Below are positions 18,646 through 27,842 of a stretch of DNA of 64,000 nucleotides, piece after piece. Every line of letters starts with the position of its first letter. Position 1 is the stretch's first letter. The notes beneath the pieces were generated by a model. That model saw only the letters and a list, made by a program, of their open reading frames with translations, did no database searches and was not told the DNA's origin. Origin of the DNA: Paludibacter sp. (GTDB lineage Bacteria; Bacteroidota; Bacteroidia; Bacteroidales; Paludibacteraceae); assembly GCA_028710895.1 (NCBI GenBank), contig JAQTTH010000003.1, forward strand, positions 332,253-396,252. The letters run 5' to 3'. The translations under genes and the position numbers were made by a program.

Positions 18646-19836
18646 TTATTTGCTGTATTTTTTGCTTGAAATAAATTCTACGCTAATGCTTATAATCATA
18701 GTGATAATGAAGAGTATGCAACCCAATGCAAAAAGGGCCTGATAATGTCCTCCACCAGCTGAAGCCTCACCAAGTTCGGCAGCAATAGTTGCAGGAATTG
18801 TACGTACCGGCTCTAATAAGGTATGAGGAATAACTGCAGCGTTTCCGGTTACCATCAACACGGCCATTGTTTCGCCAATTGCGCGGCCGATACCAAGAAC
18901 GGCTGCAGAAGTAATTCCGGATTTTGCATAAGGTATTACAACCCTGTAGATGGTTTGCCATTGTGTTGCACCCAGTGCCAGACTTGCTTCTTTCATGGCT
19001 CTTGGTACATTTCGCATAGCATCTTCGGCCACCGTTATTATAGTTGGTAAGGCCATTATAGCTAGTACGATGCTTCCGGCAAGGCCTGTTTCGCCAACAG
19101 GTAATTGAAAGGTTTTTTGAAGAAATGGAACGATAACTACCAGTCCGAAGAATCCATATACTACTGAGGGTATTCCGGCAAGTAATTCAATTACTGGTTT
19201 CAAAAAATTACGAACACGCATTGTGGAAATTTCTGCTAAATAAACCGCAACGGCAATTCCAAAAGGTAATGAAAGCAATATAGCTCCCAGACTGACCCAA
19301 AGTGTTCCGAGTAGAAGTGGTAGCAGTCCGTATTGAGGCGAAGGCGATGCAGTTGGATACCATTCTTTACCGCCAAAAAAATCACCGGGGCGTAAAGTTT
19401 CATGCTTCAACAATGTTCCATCGAAGTTTTTAGCAATGTAGGAATTAGGCAGAAATAAGATTATTCCCGGATGTTTAGCCGTGAGTTCACTAGCTTTAGC
19501 CGGAATATTTTCAAAGTTAGCTCCCAATTCGGCTTCGGTATAATATTTAGTCAGGTCGCTCAGTCGAACAACTTCTATTGGTTCCTCTTTGCCCCCAACT
19601 TCGTCCCAATTGGTTATTGCTCCGTCAAATATTTGCTTTATTTGGTACGAACTAAGTTTCTTTACAGGATTGTCTTTGTTGAATGCCAATACATATCCGT
19701 CTTCAATTACCGGACTATTGAATAAGCCAGATGCTTCTTTAAATAAGAAAATCACTATCAATAATATGGTAATGCTTGTTATGCTTCCACTTATCAATAA
19801 TGCTCCTTCTACTAATTTTTCGAAAAATCTTTTCAC
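18646..19836 (-). CDS. pstC: Phosphate ABC transporter permease PstC with a PstS-like periplasmic insertion
   Basis: 396 residues, about 75-80 longer than E. coli PstC. The permease core is normal, with the EAA loop EASLALGATQWQTIYRVVIPYAKSGI and six segments. The extra part lies between the first membrane helix (about 13-34) and the second (about 170). It reads like a fragment of a phosphate-binding protein: KKLSSYQIKQIFDGAITNW aligns with SKLTRAQLEGIFTGKTTNW of PstS encoded here, and a later HPGIILFLPNSYIAK with KGAIGYVGLAYLNK. The insertion may dock or mimic a PstS lobe at the permease mouth. First gene of the pst operon. Confidence 0.93.
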   Translation of the reverse strand: MKRFFEKLVEGALLISGSITSITILLIVIFLFKEASGLFNSPVIEDGYVLAFNKDNPVKKLSSYQIKQIFDGAITNWDEVGGKEEPIEVVRLSDLTKYYTEAELGANFENIPAKASELTAKHPGIILFLPNSYIAKNFDGTLLKHETLRPGDFFGGKEWYPTASPSPQYGLLPLLLGTLWVSLGAILLSLPFGIAVAVYLAEISTMRVRNFLKPVIELLAGIPSVVYGFFGLVVIVPFLQKTFQLPVGETGLAGSIVLAIMALPTIITVAEDAMRNVPRAMKEASLALGATQWQTIYRVVIPYAKSGITSAAVLGIGRAIGETMAVLMVTGNAAVIPHTLLEPVRTIPATIAAELGEASAGGGHYQALFALGCILFIITMIISISVEFISSKKYSK

Positions 19837-19860
19837 GTTGAATGTCGTTTTAATTCAGTG

Positions 19861-19928
19861 CAAAGAAATACCTTTCATATTACTTCGAGGTGAAGAACGT
19901 GTTACAAACATGTTACATATTTGTTGAT
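19861..19928 (-). promoter_or_regulatory. Pho-box promoter of pstC-pstA-pstB-phoU
   Basis: The -7 is TTTCTTTG on the minus strand (19861-19868), with a 9-bp spacer. Boxes sit at 19878-19884 (AGTAATA), 19889 (poor), 19900-19906 and 19911-19917 (both TGTAACA), and 19922 (weak), all in 11-bp steps. The -7 lies 25 bp before the start codon. Confidence 0.85.
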
Positions 19929-20016
19929 TCTGAGCGTTGAAACACATTAAAACGCATTACAATATTATATGGAGTTTTCAAAACTTAATCTCATTTGAAT
20001 TTCTTCATTCCAAAAA

Positions 20017-20073
20017 TGTAACAGCAATGTAATGGTTTTGGAAAAACCTTGTAATAATATGGCAGTTTCTTTG
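20017..20073 (+). promoter_or_regulatory. Pho-box promoter of the porin-pstS transcript
   Basis: Four 11-bp steps: TGTAACA (20017), TGTAATG (20028), TGGAAAA (20039), TGTAATA (20050). A 9-bp spacer and TTTCTTTG at 20066-20073 follow. The array lies inside the longest reading frame of the porin, which shows that the true start is the downstream ATG at 20122. Confidence 0.88.
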
Positions 20074-20121
20074 CATCGTGAAATTGAAACACAACGATAT
20101 CAAATAATAACAATTTTTAAA

Positions 20122-21450
20122 ATGAAAATGACTTTAAAAAATTTAGTAATTGCATTAGGTCTTATTAGTTCGACCATTGCTTTCGCACAAGAAGAAAAAG
20201 TAGATACACTTAATGTACACGAGCAACGCATTACTTCATTAGAAGATGGCTTGTTACAATTGAAAAAACTTAAATTCAGTGGATACATTCAGGCTCAATG
20301 GCAATCTTCTCAATTGGACTCGCTTTTGAACAAATCAAATGACATGAAAGTTGGAACTGGTATTTACGGTGCCGAAAAAGTAGCAGGAACAAAAAATTAC
20401 AATCGTTATGGTGTACGCCGTGGCCGTTTGAAAGCTACTTACGAAGACTTTGGTTGCCAGGCCGTTATTGAATTTGATATTTCAGAAGGTGGTTTAAAAA
20501 CGAAAGACCTTTATTTAAACGTACTGGATCCATGGTTAAATACTTTCGCAATTAAAGGTGGGGTTTTCGACAATCCTTTCGGATATGAAATTGCGTATTC
20601 TTCCTCAAGACTTGAGTCTCCAGAACGCAGTCGTTTAATTCAGACCCTTTTCCCGGATGAAAAAACACTAGGATCAATGTTGACTATTCAGGCTCCTAAA
20701 ACTTCTCCCTGGAATGTATTGAAATTTGAAACAGGTTTAGTTGCTGGTAATGCAATCAGCAAAGATTACAAAAGTAAAAAAGATTTTGTTGCGCACTTAA
20801 CTTATAACAAAGCACTTGAGACTATGAAATTTGGTATTGGTGCTTCTTTGTACTCTGGTACAACACTTCAGACAGATACCAACGTTTATGTAATTAAAAA
20901 CAGCGCTTTTAGCAGAAATATTGGTACAAAACCTAATGGATTCGCAACTCGTCAGTATTTCGGTGTTGATGGTCAGTTTAGTGTTGCTACTGATTTAGGT
21001 TTGACACAAATCCGTGCTGAATACATCACAGGTACACAACCCGGTTCTGCCACCAGCTCTGCAAGCCCGAATGGTTTTGATCCAACAGCTTCAGGATTTT
21101 CAGCCTCTCCAACATATATTCGTAAGTTTCAGGGTGGTTACATTAACTTTGTACAAGATATAGCTGATACTAAACACTCAATCGTAGTGAAGTATGACTT
21201 CTACGATCCTAATACAGGAGTTTCAGGTGATAAAATTAGTTATCTTACAAGTGGTACAACTAAACTTGGTAAAGCAGATATGGCATATTCAACACTTGGT
21301 TTGGGTTACATGTATCGCATGAACAACAATGTTCGTATCATGGCTTATTATGACATGGTTTCAAATGAAAAAGTTACTTTGAAAGGATTTATGGCAAAGA
21401 AAGACTTAGCTGATAATGTAGTAACAGTACGTTTACAATACAAATTCTAA
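20122..21450 (+). CDS. Phosphate-selective porin, OprP/OprO family
   Basis: 442 residues from the ATG at 20122, with a signal peptide ending TIAFAQ. A short coiled stretch (about 25-47) is followed by a barrel with many amphipathic strands, e.g. FSGYIQAQWQ, RYGVRRGRLKATYEDFG and YMYRMNNNVRIMAYYDMVSN, ending in YKF. OprP-family porins form anion channels induced by phosphate starvation. Position between a Pho-box promoter and pstS supports phosphate or polyphosphate passage across the outer membrane. Confidence 0.9.
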   Translation: MKMTLKNLVIALGLISSTIAFAQEEKVDTLNVHEQRITSLEDGLLQLKKLKFSGYIQAQWQSSQLDSLLNKSNDMKVGTGIYGAEKVAGTKNYNRYGVRRGRLKATYEDFGCQAVIEFDISEGGLKTKDLYLNVLDPWLNTFAIKGGVFDNPFGYEIAYSSSRLESPERSRLIQTLFPDEKTLGSMLTIQAPKTSPWNVLKFETGLVAGNAISKDYKSKKDFVAHLTYNKALETMKFGIGASLYSGTTLQTDTNVYVIKNSAFSRNIGTKPNGFATRQYFGVDGQFSVATDLGLTQIRAEYITGTQPGSATSSASPNGFDPTASGFSASPTYIRKFQGGYINFVQDIADTKHSIVVKYDFYDPNTGVSGDKISYLTSGTTKLGKADMAYSTLGLGYMYRMNNNVRIMAYYDMVSNEKVTLKGFMAKKDLADNVVTVRLQYKF

Positions 21451-21496
21451 GAACAATTTATAGTTTATAAAAAGACATTAAAAAACAAACAAAAAA

Positions 21497-22306
21497 ATGA
21501 AAAAACTTATTTTATCAATCATGATGGTTTGCGCAATTGCTCCATCGTTTTATGCACAGAAATTAAAAGGTAGTGACACTGTACTTCCATTGGCACAAAA
21601 AGAAGCTGAAGTTTTTGGAAAAAAAACAGGTAAATCTGTTACTGTAATTGGTGGTGGTAGTGGAGTTGGTATTGCAGCTTTATTAGAGGGCACTACTGAA
21701 ATCGCAACAGCTTCACGTAAAATGAAATTCGACGAAAAAGTAAAATGTCAGGAAGCAGGAAAATCTATCGTTGAAAAAATTATTGCTTACGATGCATTGG
21801 CAATTATTGTAAATCCTTCGAATGGTGTTTCTAAATTGACTCGTGCTCAATTGGAAGGAATTTTTACCGGTAAAACTACAAACTGGAAACAAGTTGGTGG
21901 TGCTGATTTGAAAATTATTCCTTATTCACGTGAAACAAGTTCAGGTACTTATGACTTTATCAAAGAATATGTATTGTTGAACAAAAACTACGCTAATTCA
22001 ATTCTTAGTTTACCTGCAACAGGTGCTATCGTTCAATCAGTAAGCCAGACAAAAGGTGCAATTGGATATGTAGGATTGGCTTACTTAAATAAATCAATAA
22101 AGGCTATCCATGTTTCTTTCGATGGTAAAAACTACATTGAACCGAGTGAAGTTACTGCTAAAAACAAAACTTATCCTATTATTCGTCCATTGTTTTTCTA
22201 CTACGAAAAATCAAAGGAAAAAAACTACTTGCCTTTCGTTAACTTCGTGCTTTCTGCAGAAGGTCAGGCTATCGTTGAAAAAGTAGGTTATGTGCCATTG
22301 AAGTAA
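21497..22306 (+). CDS. pstS: Periplasmic phosphate-binding protein PstS
   Basis: 269 residues with a cleavable signal peptide (about 1-20, ending SFYAQ) and no lipobox. Phosphate-ligand motifs are present: KGSDTVLP, GGGSGVGIAALLEGTTEIATASRKM, and SRETSSGTYDF. It delivers phosphate to PstC-PstA. It is unusual in sitting with the porin on the opposite strand from pstCAB, but both transcripts start from the same divergent Pho-controlled region. Confidence 0.95.
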   Translation: MKKLILSIMMVCAIAPSFYAQKLKGSDTVLPLAQKEAEVFGKKTGKSVTVIGGGSGVGIAALLEGTTEIATASRKMKFDEKVKCQEAGKSIVEKIIAYDALAIIVNPSNGVSKLTRAQLEGIFTGKTTNWKQVGGADLKIIPYSRETSSGTYDFIKEYVLLNKNYANSILSLPATGAIVQSVSQTKGAIGYVGLAYLNKSIKAIHVSFDGKNYIEPSEVTAKNKTYPIIRPLFFYYEKSKEKNYLPFVNFVLSAEGQAIVEKVGYVPLK

Positions 22307-22328
22307 GATACATTCTTTGTGTAATTTT

Positions 22329-22366
22329 AAAACCGCTTTTGACATTTGTCATTAGCGGTTTTTTTT
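22329..22366 (+). terminator. Terminator after pstS
   Basis: Nine-bp stem AAAACCGCT/AGCGGTTTT (22329-22337, 22354-22362) with an inner GAC/GTC pair set and a T run. Confidence 0.88.
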
Positions 22367-22388
22367 AGTTGTTTTATGTCTTGACACG

Positions 22389-22420
22389 AAAAAGGCTGCT
22401 CAATCTCTGAACAGCCTTAT
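22389..22420 (-). terminator. Terminator after ppx
   Basis: Read on the minus strand, stem AAGGCTG/CAGCCTT followed by TTTTTC, just beyond the ppx stop. Confidence 0.8.
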
Positions 22421-22438
22421 TTTATAGGAAATAGATTA

Positions 22439-23389
22439 TTAATCCTCTTTGCCTGATTCAGGAGTCTCTACAACATCCGTTGTGTTTTTGTTGTTTTTCT
22501 TTTTCGACTTCCATTTTACATAAAGCATATGTATTATTCCATCAATTAATCCAATCTTAGGTACTATAAAACTTTTAGCTCCTAAACTTTTAGCTACATC
22601 AATGTAAATGCCCGCTGCGTGAGTAATAATATCAGCTCTGTCGGGTTTGAGTTTGTACTGCTCGATTAATTCATCTACTGTATATTGTTTTAGTATTTCA
22701 TTCAAATTTTCGAGTGCAACAAGTGAAAGCTTTCTGTCTCTACGAACCTTTGCTAGTGAGTTTAGTTTGATGATATTGCCTCCGGAGCCAATAATATCAT
22801 TTATTGGATATTGCTCTTTGAGTAATGATAAATCAGTATGAAGTCTTTCATACTCTTCATCTTTTACTCTGTTATTGAGTAAGCGCACAGTTCCGATGTT
22901 ATACGAATTCGATTGAATTAATTCGCCATTCGAAATCAAACTTATTTCAGTACTACCTCCACCCACATCAACAAAAACATAATTTTGACTTTCGTTCAGA
23001 TGGTAAGCAAAATGACTTTCGTAAATTACAATTGCCTCTTCGTGTCCGTCAATAATCTCAATTTTCAATTCTGTTTCATCTTTTATTTCCTTTACTATTT
23101 CCTTGGCATTTTTAGCTTCACGCATGGCCGCAGTAGCACACACACGATAATCGTCAACTTCGTACACTTTCATTAAATGCCTGAAAGCCTTCATTAAACG
23201 AATAAGTTTCTTTGATTTCTTTTCGTCGATTTTACCCGAAACAAATGATTCTTGCCCCAATCGGAGCGGAACCCGTATCATCAGTTCTTTTGTGAACGAT
23301 TCGGTCGGATCTTCAGGTGAGACACTCATTATTAAAAGGCGTACTGCATTAGACCCAATGTCAATGGCAGCAAATCGAATACTATTCAT
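22439..23389 (-). CDS. ppx: Ppx/GppA family exopolyphosphatase
   Basis: 316 residues covering the two-lobed actin-like ATPase fold of Ppx/GppA phosphatases: IDIGSNAVRLLI near the N-terminus, ATAAMREAKN, the phosphate-2 loop VDVGGGSTEISLI and GSGGNIIKL. It removes terminal phosphate from polyphosphate, or the 5' phosphate from pppGpp. The C-terminal HD-like domain of long E. coli Ppx is absent, as is common in Bacteroidota. The start codon overlaps the ppk stop by 4 bp, so the two are translationally coupled. A Lys/Asn-rich tail closes the protein. Confidence 0.92.
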   Translation of the reverse strand: MNSIRFAAIDIGSNAVRLLIMSVSPEDPTESFTKELMIRVPLRLGQESFVSGKIDEKKSKKLIRLMKAFRHLMKVYEVDDYRVCATAAMREAKNAKEIVKEIKDETELKIEIIDGHEEAIVIYESHFAYHLNESQNYVFVDVGGGSTEISLISNGELIQSNSYNIGTVRLLNNRVKDEEYERLHTDLSLLKEQYPINDIIGSGGNIIKLNSLAKVRRDRKLSLVALENLNEILKQYTVDELIEQYKLKPDRADIITHAAGIYIDVAKSLGAKSFIVPKIGLIDGIIHMLYVKWKSKKKNNKNTTDVVETPESGKED

Positions 23390-25518
23390 AAACTTTTGAT
23401 TTTAGTTGATTTATGATTGTGTTTTTTTTCTGAATTCTTTTTCTCGTATTGTTCTTTGTATGATTTATACAGCTCCGATTGAGAAATGAATAATTCTCCG
23501 TCGGGGATATTTTGAATTTCGTTTTTTCCGGAACCATCTACTATTCGGGCTTTTAAATTGTCTCTCAGGCCATATTCAATTACCTTTTTTAGCTGTTGCT
23601 TCAGGTCAGAATCATATATGGGGGTATACACCTCAATTCTGTTATCCAGGTTACGAACCATCCAATCGGCAGAACCAATGTAGTACTTTTCATCACCACC
23701 GTTTGCAAAAATCATGATGCGTGCATGTTCGAGATAACGGTCAACAATGCCGTAAGCTTGTATATTCTCACTTAGTTTTGGAACACCTGTTACAAGGGAA
23801 CAATTCCCTCTGACTAATAGTTTGATTTCAACTCCGGCCTGTGAAGCTTCATACAGTTTGTCGATAATTTTGCCATCGACGATGTGATTTATTTTACAAA
23901 GGATGTAAGCAGGCAATCCTTTTTTTGCATTTTCAATTTCTTTCTTTATCAGAGCAATAATCTTTTTCCTCATGTATACAGGAGAAACTACAAGCTCTTT
24001 AAACAATGGATTCAGATAAGGATGTTCAATGTAGTGAAAAACATTCTCAACATCGTCAACGATTGTTTTCTTTGCTGTCATCAGCGTAAAGTCAGTGTAA
24101 ATGGTAGCTGTTCCTTCGTGGAAGTTTCCGGTGCCAATACAGGCAATATTCCCATTTCTGGCGGATATATGAGCCAGTTTAGAATGTACTTTTAATCCAT
24201 CTACTCCAAAAATCACCTTAATACCAGCATCCTGCATTTTCTTTGCCCAGTTTATATTCGACGATTCGTCGAATCGGGCCAGAAGTTCAACAACGGCTGT
24301 TACCTTTTTGCCATTCATGGCAGCGCAAATAAGTGCTTTTATTACCTTCGAATTTTTGGCAAGGCGGTAAATGCTCATTTTGATGGCTTTCACGTCCGGA
24401 CTAATGGCTGCTTCACGTAGCAGACGAATAAAATTATCGAAACTGTGGTAAGGATAATGTGAGTATTGATCCTTTGAGCGAATTAATGAAATAGCACTTA
24501 CTGCATTTTCGAATTCCATTAATGGAATAGGAGGTTGAGGAGCAAATTTTAAGTCGGGCCGATTGATGTTGGGGAACGACATAAAATCTTTCAAATTGTG
24601 GTATCTCGAACCTCCGATATGCGCATCTTCTTTTTCTATTTTGAGTAACTTTTCTACGAATTTCAACAAGTCTTTGGGTATTTCCCGGTCGTACACAAAC
24701 CGGATAGGTACGCCACTTTTCCTGCTTTTGATACCTTTTGATACTTTTTCGAGTATACTTTGATAAGCCGAATTGTCAAAATCCATTTCAGCGTCACGTG
24801 TGAATTTGATATTGTACGCCTCGTATGAGTCAAAGTTGAGTGAAGCAAAGATACTCGGCAAGCAAAAGCGAATAACGTCATCCAGGAACATTATGCTTGT
24901 TTTTCCATCTTCTTTTGGGAGCACGAGAAACCGGTTGAGTTCCGATGTTGGTATCTCGATAATTGCAAATTCTTTTTTTACAACTTTAGTCTTTTCTGCT
25001 TTCTGGTTTGTGATTTTCACAGCCAGAAAAACGCTTTTATCATTGAGTTCCGGCTCTTCTTTTGTTCGCGAAACCAGAATAGGGAATAAAGAGTTCATTA
25101 AAACCTCTTTGTAATAGGATTCAATGAATTGAGTTTGTTCGGGGTTCAGTTGTTTCTCGTCTACAAAGAAAATATTTTCTTTCTCAAGTTCAGCAATTAG
25201 CGAGTAGAAAGTAGATTCAAAGTCAGCAGAGTATTGTTCATTCAGTTTTAGAATTGTTTTCAGTACGGCCTTCGCATCCGATTTCACAGTTCGCACGCTG
25301 TCTTCTATTTCTATCATTCTTCGCAGAGTTGCAATTCGTACCTGAAAAAATTCATCCAGATTACTTGAATAGATAGCCAAAAAGTTCAGCCTTTCCAATA
25401 ATGGAATGCTCACATCTGCAGCTTCATCTAAAATCCGACGGTTGAAATACATCCAGCTTATATCTCTGTTAACTGTAGTTTTTTTGGGGATAGTACGTTT
25501 CTGTGAATTTTTCACCAT
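23386..25518 (-). CDS. ppk1: Polyphosphate kinase 1
   Basis: 710 residues, the usual PPK1 length. The N-domain begins RDISWMYFNRRILDEA. The catalytic histidine region is GVDGLKVHSKLAHI and the second phospholipase-D-like region is RYLEHARIMIFANGG. A GTGNFHEGTA loop is present. It polymerises the gamma phosphate of ATP into polyphosphate. A Lys-rich tail (YKEQYEKKNSEKKHNHKS) may bind the product. Coupled to ppx, and driven by a promoter with the Pho-box architecture, so both synthesis and breakdown of polyphosphate are phosphate-controlled. Confidence 0.96.
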   Translation of the reverse strand: MVKNSQKRTIPKKTTVNRDISWMYFNRRILDEAADVSIPLLERLNFLAIYSSNLDEFFQVRIATLRRMIEIEDSVRTVKSDAKAVLKTILKLNEQYSADFESTFYSLIAELEKENIFFVDEKQLNPEQTQFIESYYKEVLMNSLFPILVSRTKEEPELNDKSVFLAVKITNQKAEKTKVVKKEFAIIEIPTSELNRFLVLPKEDGKTSIMFLDDVIRFCLPSIFASLNFDSYEAYNIKFTRDAEMDFDNSAYQSILEKVSKGIKSRKSGVPIRFVYDREIPKDLLKFVEKLLKIEKEDAHIGGSRYHNLKDFMSFPNINRPDLKFAPQPPIPLMEFENAVSAISLIRSKDQYSHYPYHSFDNFIRLLREAAISPDVKAIKMSIYRLAKNSKVIKALICAAMNGKKVTAVVELLARFDESSNINWAKKMQDAGIKVIFGVDGLKVHSKLAHISARNGNIACIGTGNFHEGTATIYTDFTLMTAKKTIVDDVENVFHYIEHPYLNPLFKELVVSPVYMRKKIIALIKKEIENAKKGLPAYILCKINHIVDGKIIDKLYEASQAGVEIKLLVRGNCSLVTGVPKLSENIQAYGIVDRYLEHARIMIFANGGDEKYYIGSADWMVRNLDNRIEVYTPIYDSDLKQQLKKVIEYGLRDNLKARIVDGSGKNEIQNIPDGELFISQSELYKSYKEQYEKKNSEKKHNHKSTKIKSL

Positions 25519-25600
25519 GATTTTGTGCTGAAATGAAATTTAGTTTTATTTGCTTTGCGATATCAACTGATATCAAATACGGTTGAGTGCTATTAATCTA

Positions 25601-25646
25601 CAAATGTATGTTTTGCATGTTTCAACGGAGTTACATTTGCATTACA
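25601..25646 (-). promoter_or_regulatory. Pho-box promoter of ppk-ppx
   Basis: On the minus strand, -7 TACATTTG (25601-25608, full consensus) and a 9-bp spacer. Three boxes follow in 11-bp steps: TGAAACA (25618-25624), TGTAACT (25629-25635) and TGTAATG (25640-25646). Confidence 0.82.
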
Positions 25647-25745
25647 AAATGTGTGATGTGAATTGTTGGAAGATTCACCCCGGCAATTATATTCTTATTT
25701 TGTTAGTGTCTGCTAATGTGGTCTTTCATAGCTTCTTCACATCTC

Positions 25746-25780
25746 TGTTTTAATGTTGCAATATATCCGCTGTTACTTTG
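25746..25780 (+). promoter_or_regulatory. Candidate weak Pho-box promoter of plcP
   Basis: -7 TTACTTTG at 25773-25780. In the standard register lie TGCAATA (25757, one mismatch) and TGTTTTA (25746, two mismatches). Weaker than the others but correctly spaced. Confidence 0.45.
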
Positions 25781-25797
25781 CAAAAAAAACAGTTTAT

Positions 25798-26685
25798 ATG
25801 AAAGACTTGAAATTTTATCCTACCATTGTTATATCCGATGTTCATCTTGGAACCGAACATTCGAAAACCCGAGAACTGGCCGATTTTCTACGTACAGTCA
25901 ATTGCGATACCCTTATTATGAATGGCGACATTATTGATGGATGGCATTTGCAAAAGGGTGGAAAAGGAAAATGGAAAAAAGAACATACCGATTTCTTCAA
26001 AATCATCATGAAAATGATGGAAAATCACAATACAAAGATTATTTACGTGCGAGGCAATCACGATGATTTTATCGATCATTTAGCTCCTTTTGAATTTGCT
26101 AATCTTTCTATTGTAAAAGATTATGTACACCAGAAAAATGATAAAACCTATTACGTTGTGCATGGTGATATTTTCGACAATATAACTTCCAACATGGTTT
26201 GGCTGGCAAAGTTGGGTGATATCGGGTATACATTGTTGTTGTGGATTAACCGCATTTACAATATCTACCGTGCCAAAAAGGGACTTGAATATTTCTCACT
26301 TTCGCAAAGTATCAAACAGAAAGTAAAATCAGCAGTTTCGTATATATCCAATTACGAAAATGAATTAGTTGCCCTTGCACGCACCCGCCATGCCGATGGT
26401 ATTATTTGTGGGCACATTCACCAATCGGCCGACCGCATGATTGATGGAATACACTACCTGAATTCGGGTGACTGGGTGGAAAGCATGACTGCCCTACTCG
26501 AACACGAAGATGGAACCTGGGAAGTATATACACACAAGCAGGCAACATCTATTCCCGAACCACTCGAAGTGATAGAGTTTCCCACTTCCAATCAAAAGCC
26601 TATGCGTGTAGCATTTTCGAATAATATGTACGATACGCATTTTCTTTCAGATACCCGCATACTGGATAGCTATTCAAGTTTCTGA
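25798..26685 (+). CDS. plcP: PlcP-like phospholipase C, calcineurin metallophosphoesterase fold
   Basis: 295 residues from the ATG at 25798; the longer TTG frame overlaps the promoter. Dimetal motifs are complete: SDVHLG, NGDIIDGW, RGNHDD, VVHGD and ICGHIHQS. The segment GLEYFSLSQSIKQKVKSAVS and the tail LNSGDWVESMTALLEHEDG match PlcP, the phosphate-starvation phospholipase that releases diacylglycerol from phospholipids, better than LpxH of lipid A synthesis (my comparison from memory). A glycosyltransferase gene follows after 16 bp. Automated pipelines would likely call it UDP-2,3-diacylglucosamine diphosphatase. Confidence 0.75.
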   Translation: MKDLKFYPTIVISDVHLGTEHSKTRELADFLRTVNCDTLIMNGDIIDGWHLQKGGKGKWKKEHTDFFKIIMKMMENHNTKIIYVRGNHDDFIDHLAPFEFANLSIVKDYVHQKNDKTYYVVHGDIFDNITSNMVWLAKLGDIGYTLLLWINRIYNIYRAKKGLEYFSLSQSIKQKVKSAVSYISNYENELVALARTRHADGIICGHIHQSADRMIDGIHYLNSGDWVESMTALLEHEDGTWEVYTHKQATSIPEPLEVIEFPTSNQKPMRVAFSNNMYDTHFLSDTRILDSYSSF

Positions 26686-26701
26686 CAAAAAAACATAAAA
26701 A

Positions 26702-27805
26702 ATGAAATACCTGTTTGTAGTACAAGGAGAGGGTAGAGGACATTTTACTCAGGCACTTAGTCTGAAGAGTATGCTCGAACGTAACGGTCACGAAGTAGTG
26801 GCGGTGATGGTTGGGAGCAGTGCTAAACGAACATTACCCGGATTTTTTACCGATAAAATTAAAACGGAGGTTATACGCTTTCAAAGTCCAAACTTTCTTC
26901 CTACTCCAAAGGGCAAAAAGTCATTCCTGTTGGCCAGCATACTCTACAACTTATTGTTGGTTCCTGCTTATATCGGGAGTCTTTTCAGCATTCGCCGTAC
27001 AATTGCCGAAAAACAACCCGATGTGGTTATCAATTTCTACGAACTGTTGTGTGGTATAACCTACGGGGTATTTAACCCCAAAGTTCCTATGGTCAATGTG
27101 GCGCATCAATACTATTTTCTGACACCCGATTTCAGGTATTCGGGCGAAAATAAAGCTCAGTTTCAATTACTGAACCTCTATTCCCGCATGACGGCACTGA
27201 ATGCGCAGCGCATTTTGGCTTTATCATTTCGCATTAAAGAACATTCCTATTTCGGAAAAATTGCGATTGTTCCCCCTTTATTGCGACGAGAAATTATAAA
27301 CATGAAAGTGGAGAAAGGTGATTATATACATGGTTATATGCTCAACAGTGGTTATTCCGAAGAACTTGCCGACTGGAGCAAAACTAATTCTACCGAACGA
27401 CTGCACTTTTTCTGGGACAAAAAGAATGCAAATATCACTACGCAACTTACTCCCCGACTGACAATGCACACGCTCGATGACACCTTATTCCTCGAATATA
27501 TGGCGGGTTGTAAAGGCTATGCCACCACAGCTGGTTTCGAATCAGTATGCGAGGCCATGTATCTGCAAAAACCTGTATTAATGGTTCCTACACATATCGA
27601 ACAGGAATGTAACGCATTGGATGCTTTGTCGTCCAACGCCGGAGTAACAGCCGGTTTCTTTAATCTGAATGCTTTGTTGGATTTTATTCCGACATACAAC
27701 AAAACACTTGAGTTTCGCTACTGGATTCATACTGCCGAATCCCTTTTTATGTACGAACTCACGCGTGTTGAAGCAGAAGCTTCCAATATCTTAGCCACGA
27801 TGTAA
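26702..27805 (+). CDS. GT-B glycosyltransferase, MurG/GT28-like, probable glycolipid synthase
   Basis: 367 residues. The N-terminal Rossmann fold begins YLFVVQGEGRGHFTQALSL, the nucleotide-sugar transferase entry loop. A hydrophobic patch (about 79-97) could touch the membrane. The C-terminal lobe has FLEYMAGCKGYATTAGFESVCEAMYLQKPVLMVPT, the donor-binding segment with the conserved Glu. It sits 16 bp after plcP and clearly shares its transcript. In known phosphate-stress systems, PlcP is paired with a glycosyltransferase (Agt) that glycosylates the freed diacylglycerol. That role here is an inference, and this enzyme seems from a different family than classical Agt. Confidence 0.75.
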   Translation: MKYLFVVQGEGRGHFTQALSLKSMLERNGHEVVAVMVGSSAKRTLPGFFTDKIKTEVIRFQSPNFLPTPKGKKSFLLASILYNLLLVPAYIGSLFSIRRTIAEKQPDVVINFYELLCGITYGVFNPKVPMVNVAHQYYFLTPDFRYSGENKAQFQLLNLYSRMTALNAQRILALSFRIKEHSYFGKIAIVPPLLRREIINMKVEKGDYIHGYMLNSGYSEELADWSKTNSTERLHFFWDKKNANITTQLTPRLTMHTLDDTLFLEYMAGCKGYATTAGFESVCEAMYLQKPVLMVPTHIEQECNALDALSSNAGVTAGFFNLNALLDFIPTYNKTLEFRYWIHTAESLFMYELTRVEAEASNILATM

Positions 27806-27842
27806 ATCTAATTAGTAATGGATTTTTATCTTCTTTGACAAA

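Noticed and set aside
20032..20121. Upstream ATG start for the porin
   Set aside because: The region contains the Pho boxes and the -7 element, so it is promoter DNA.
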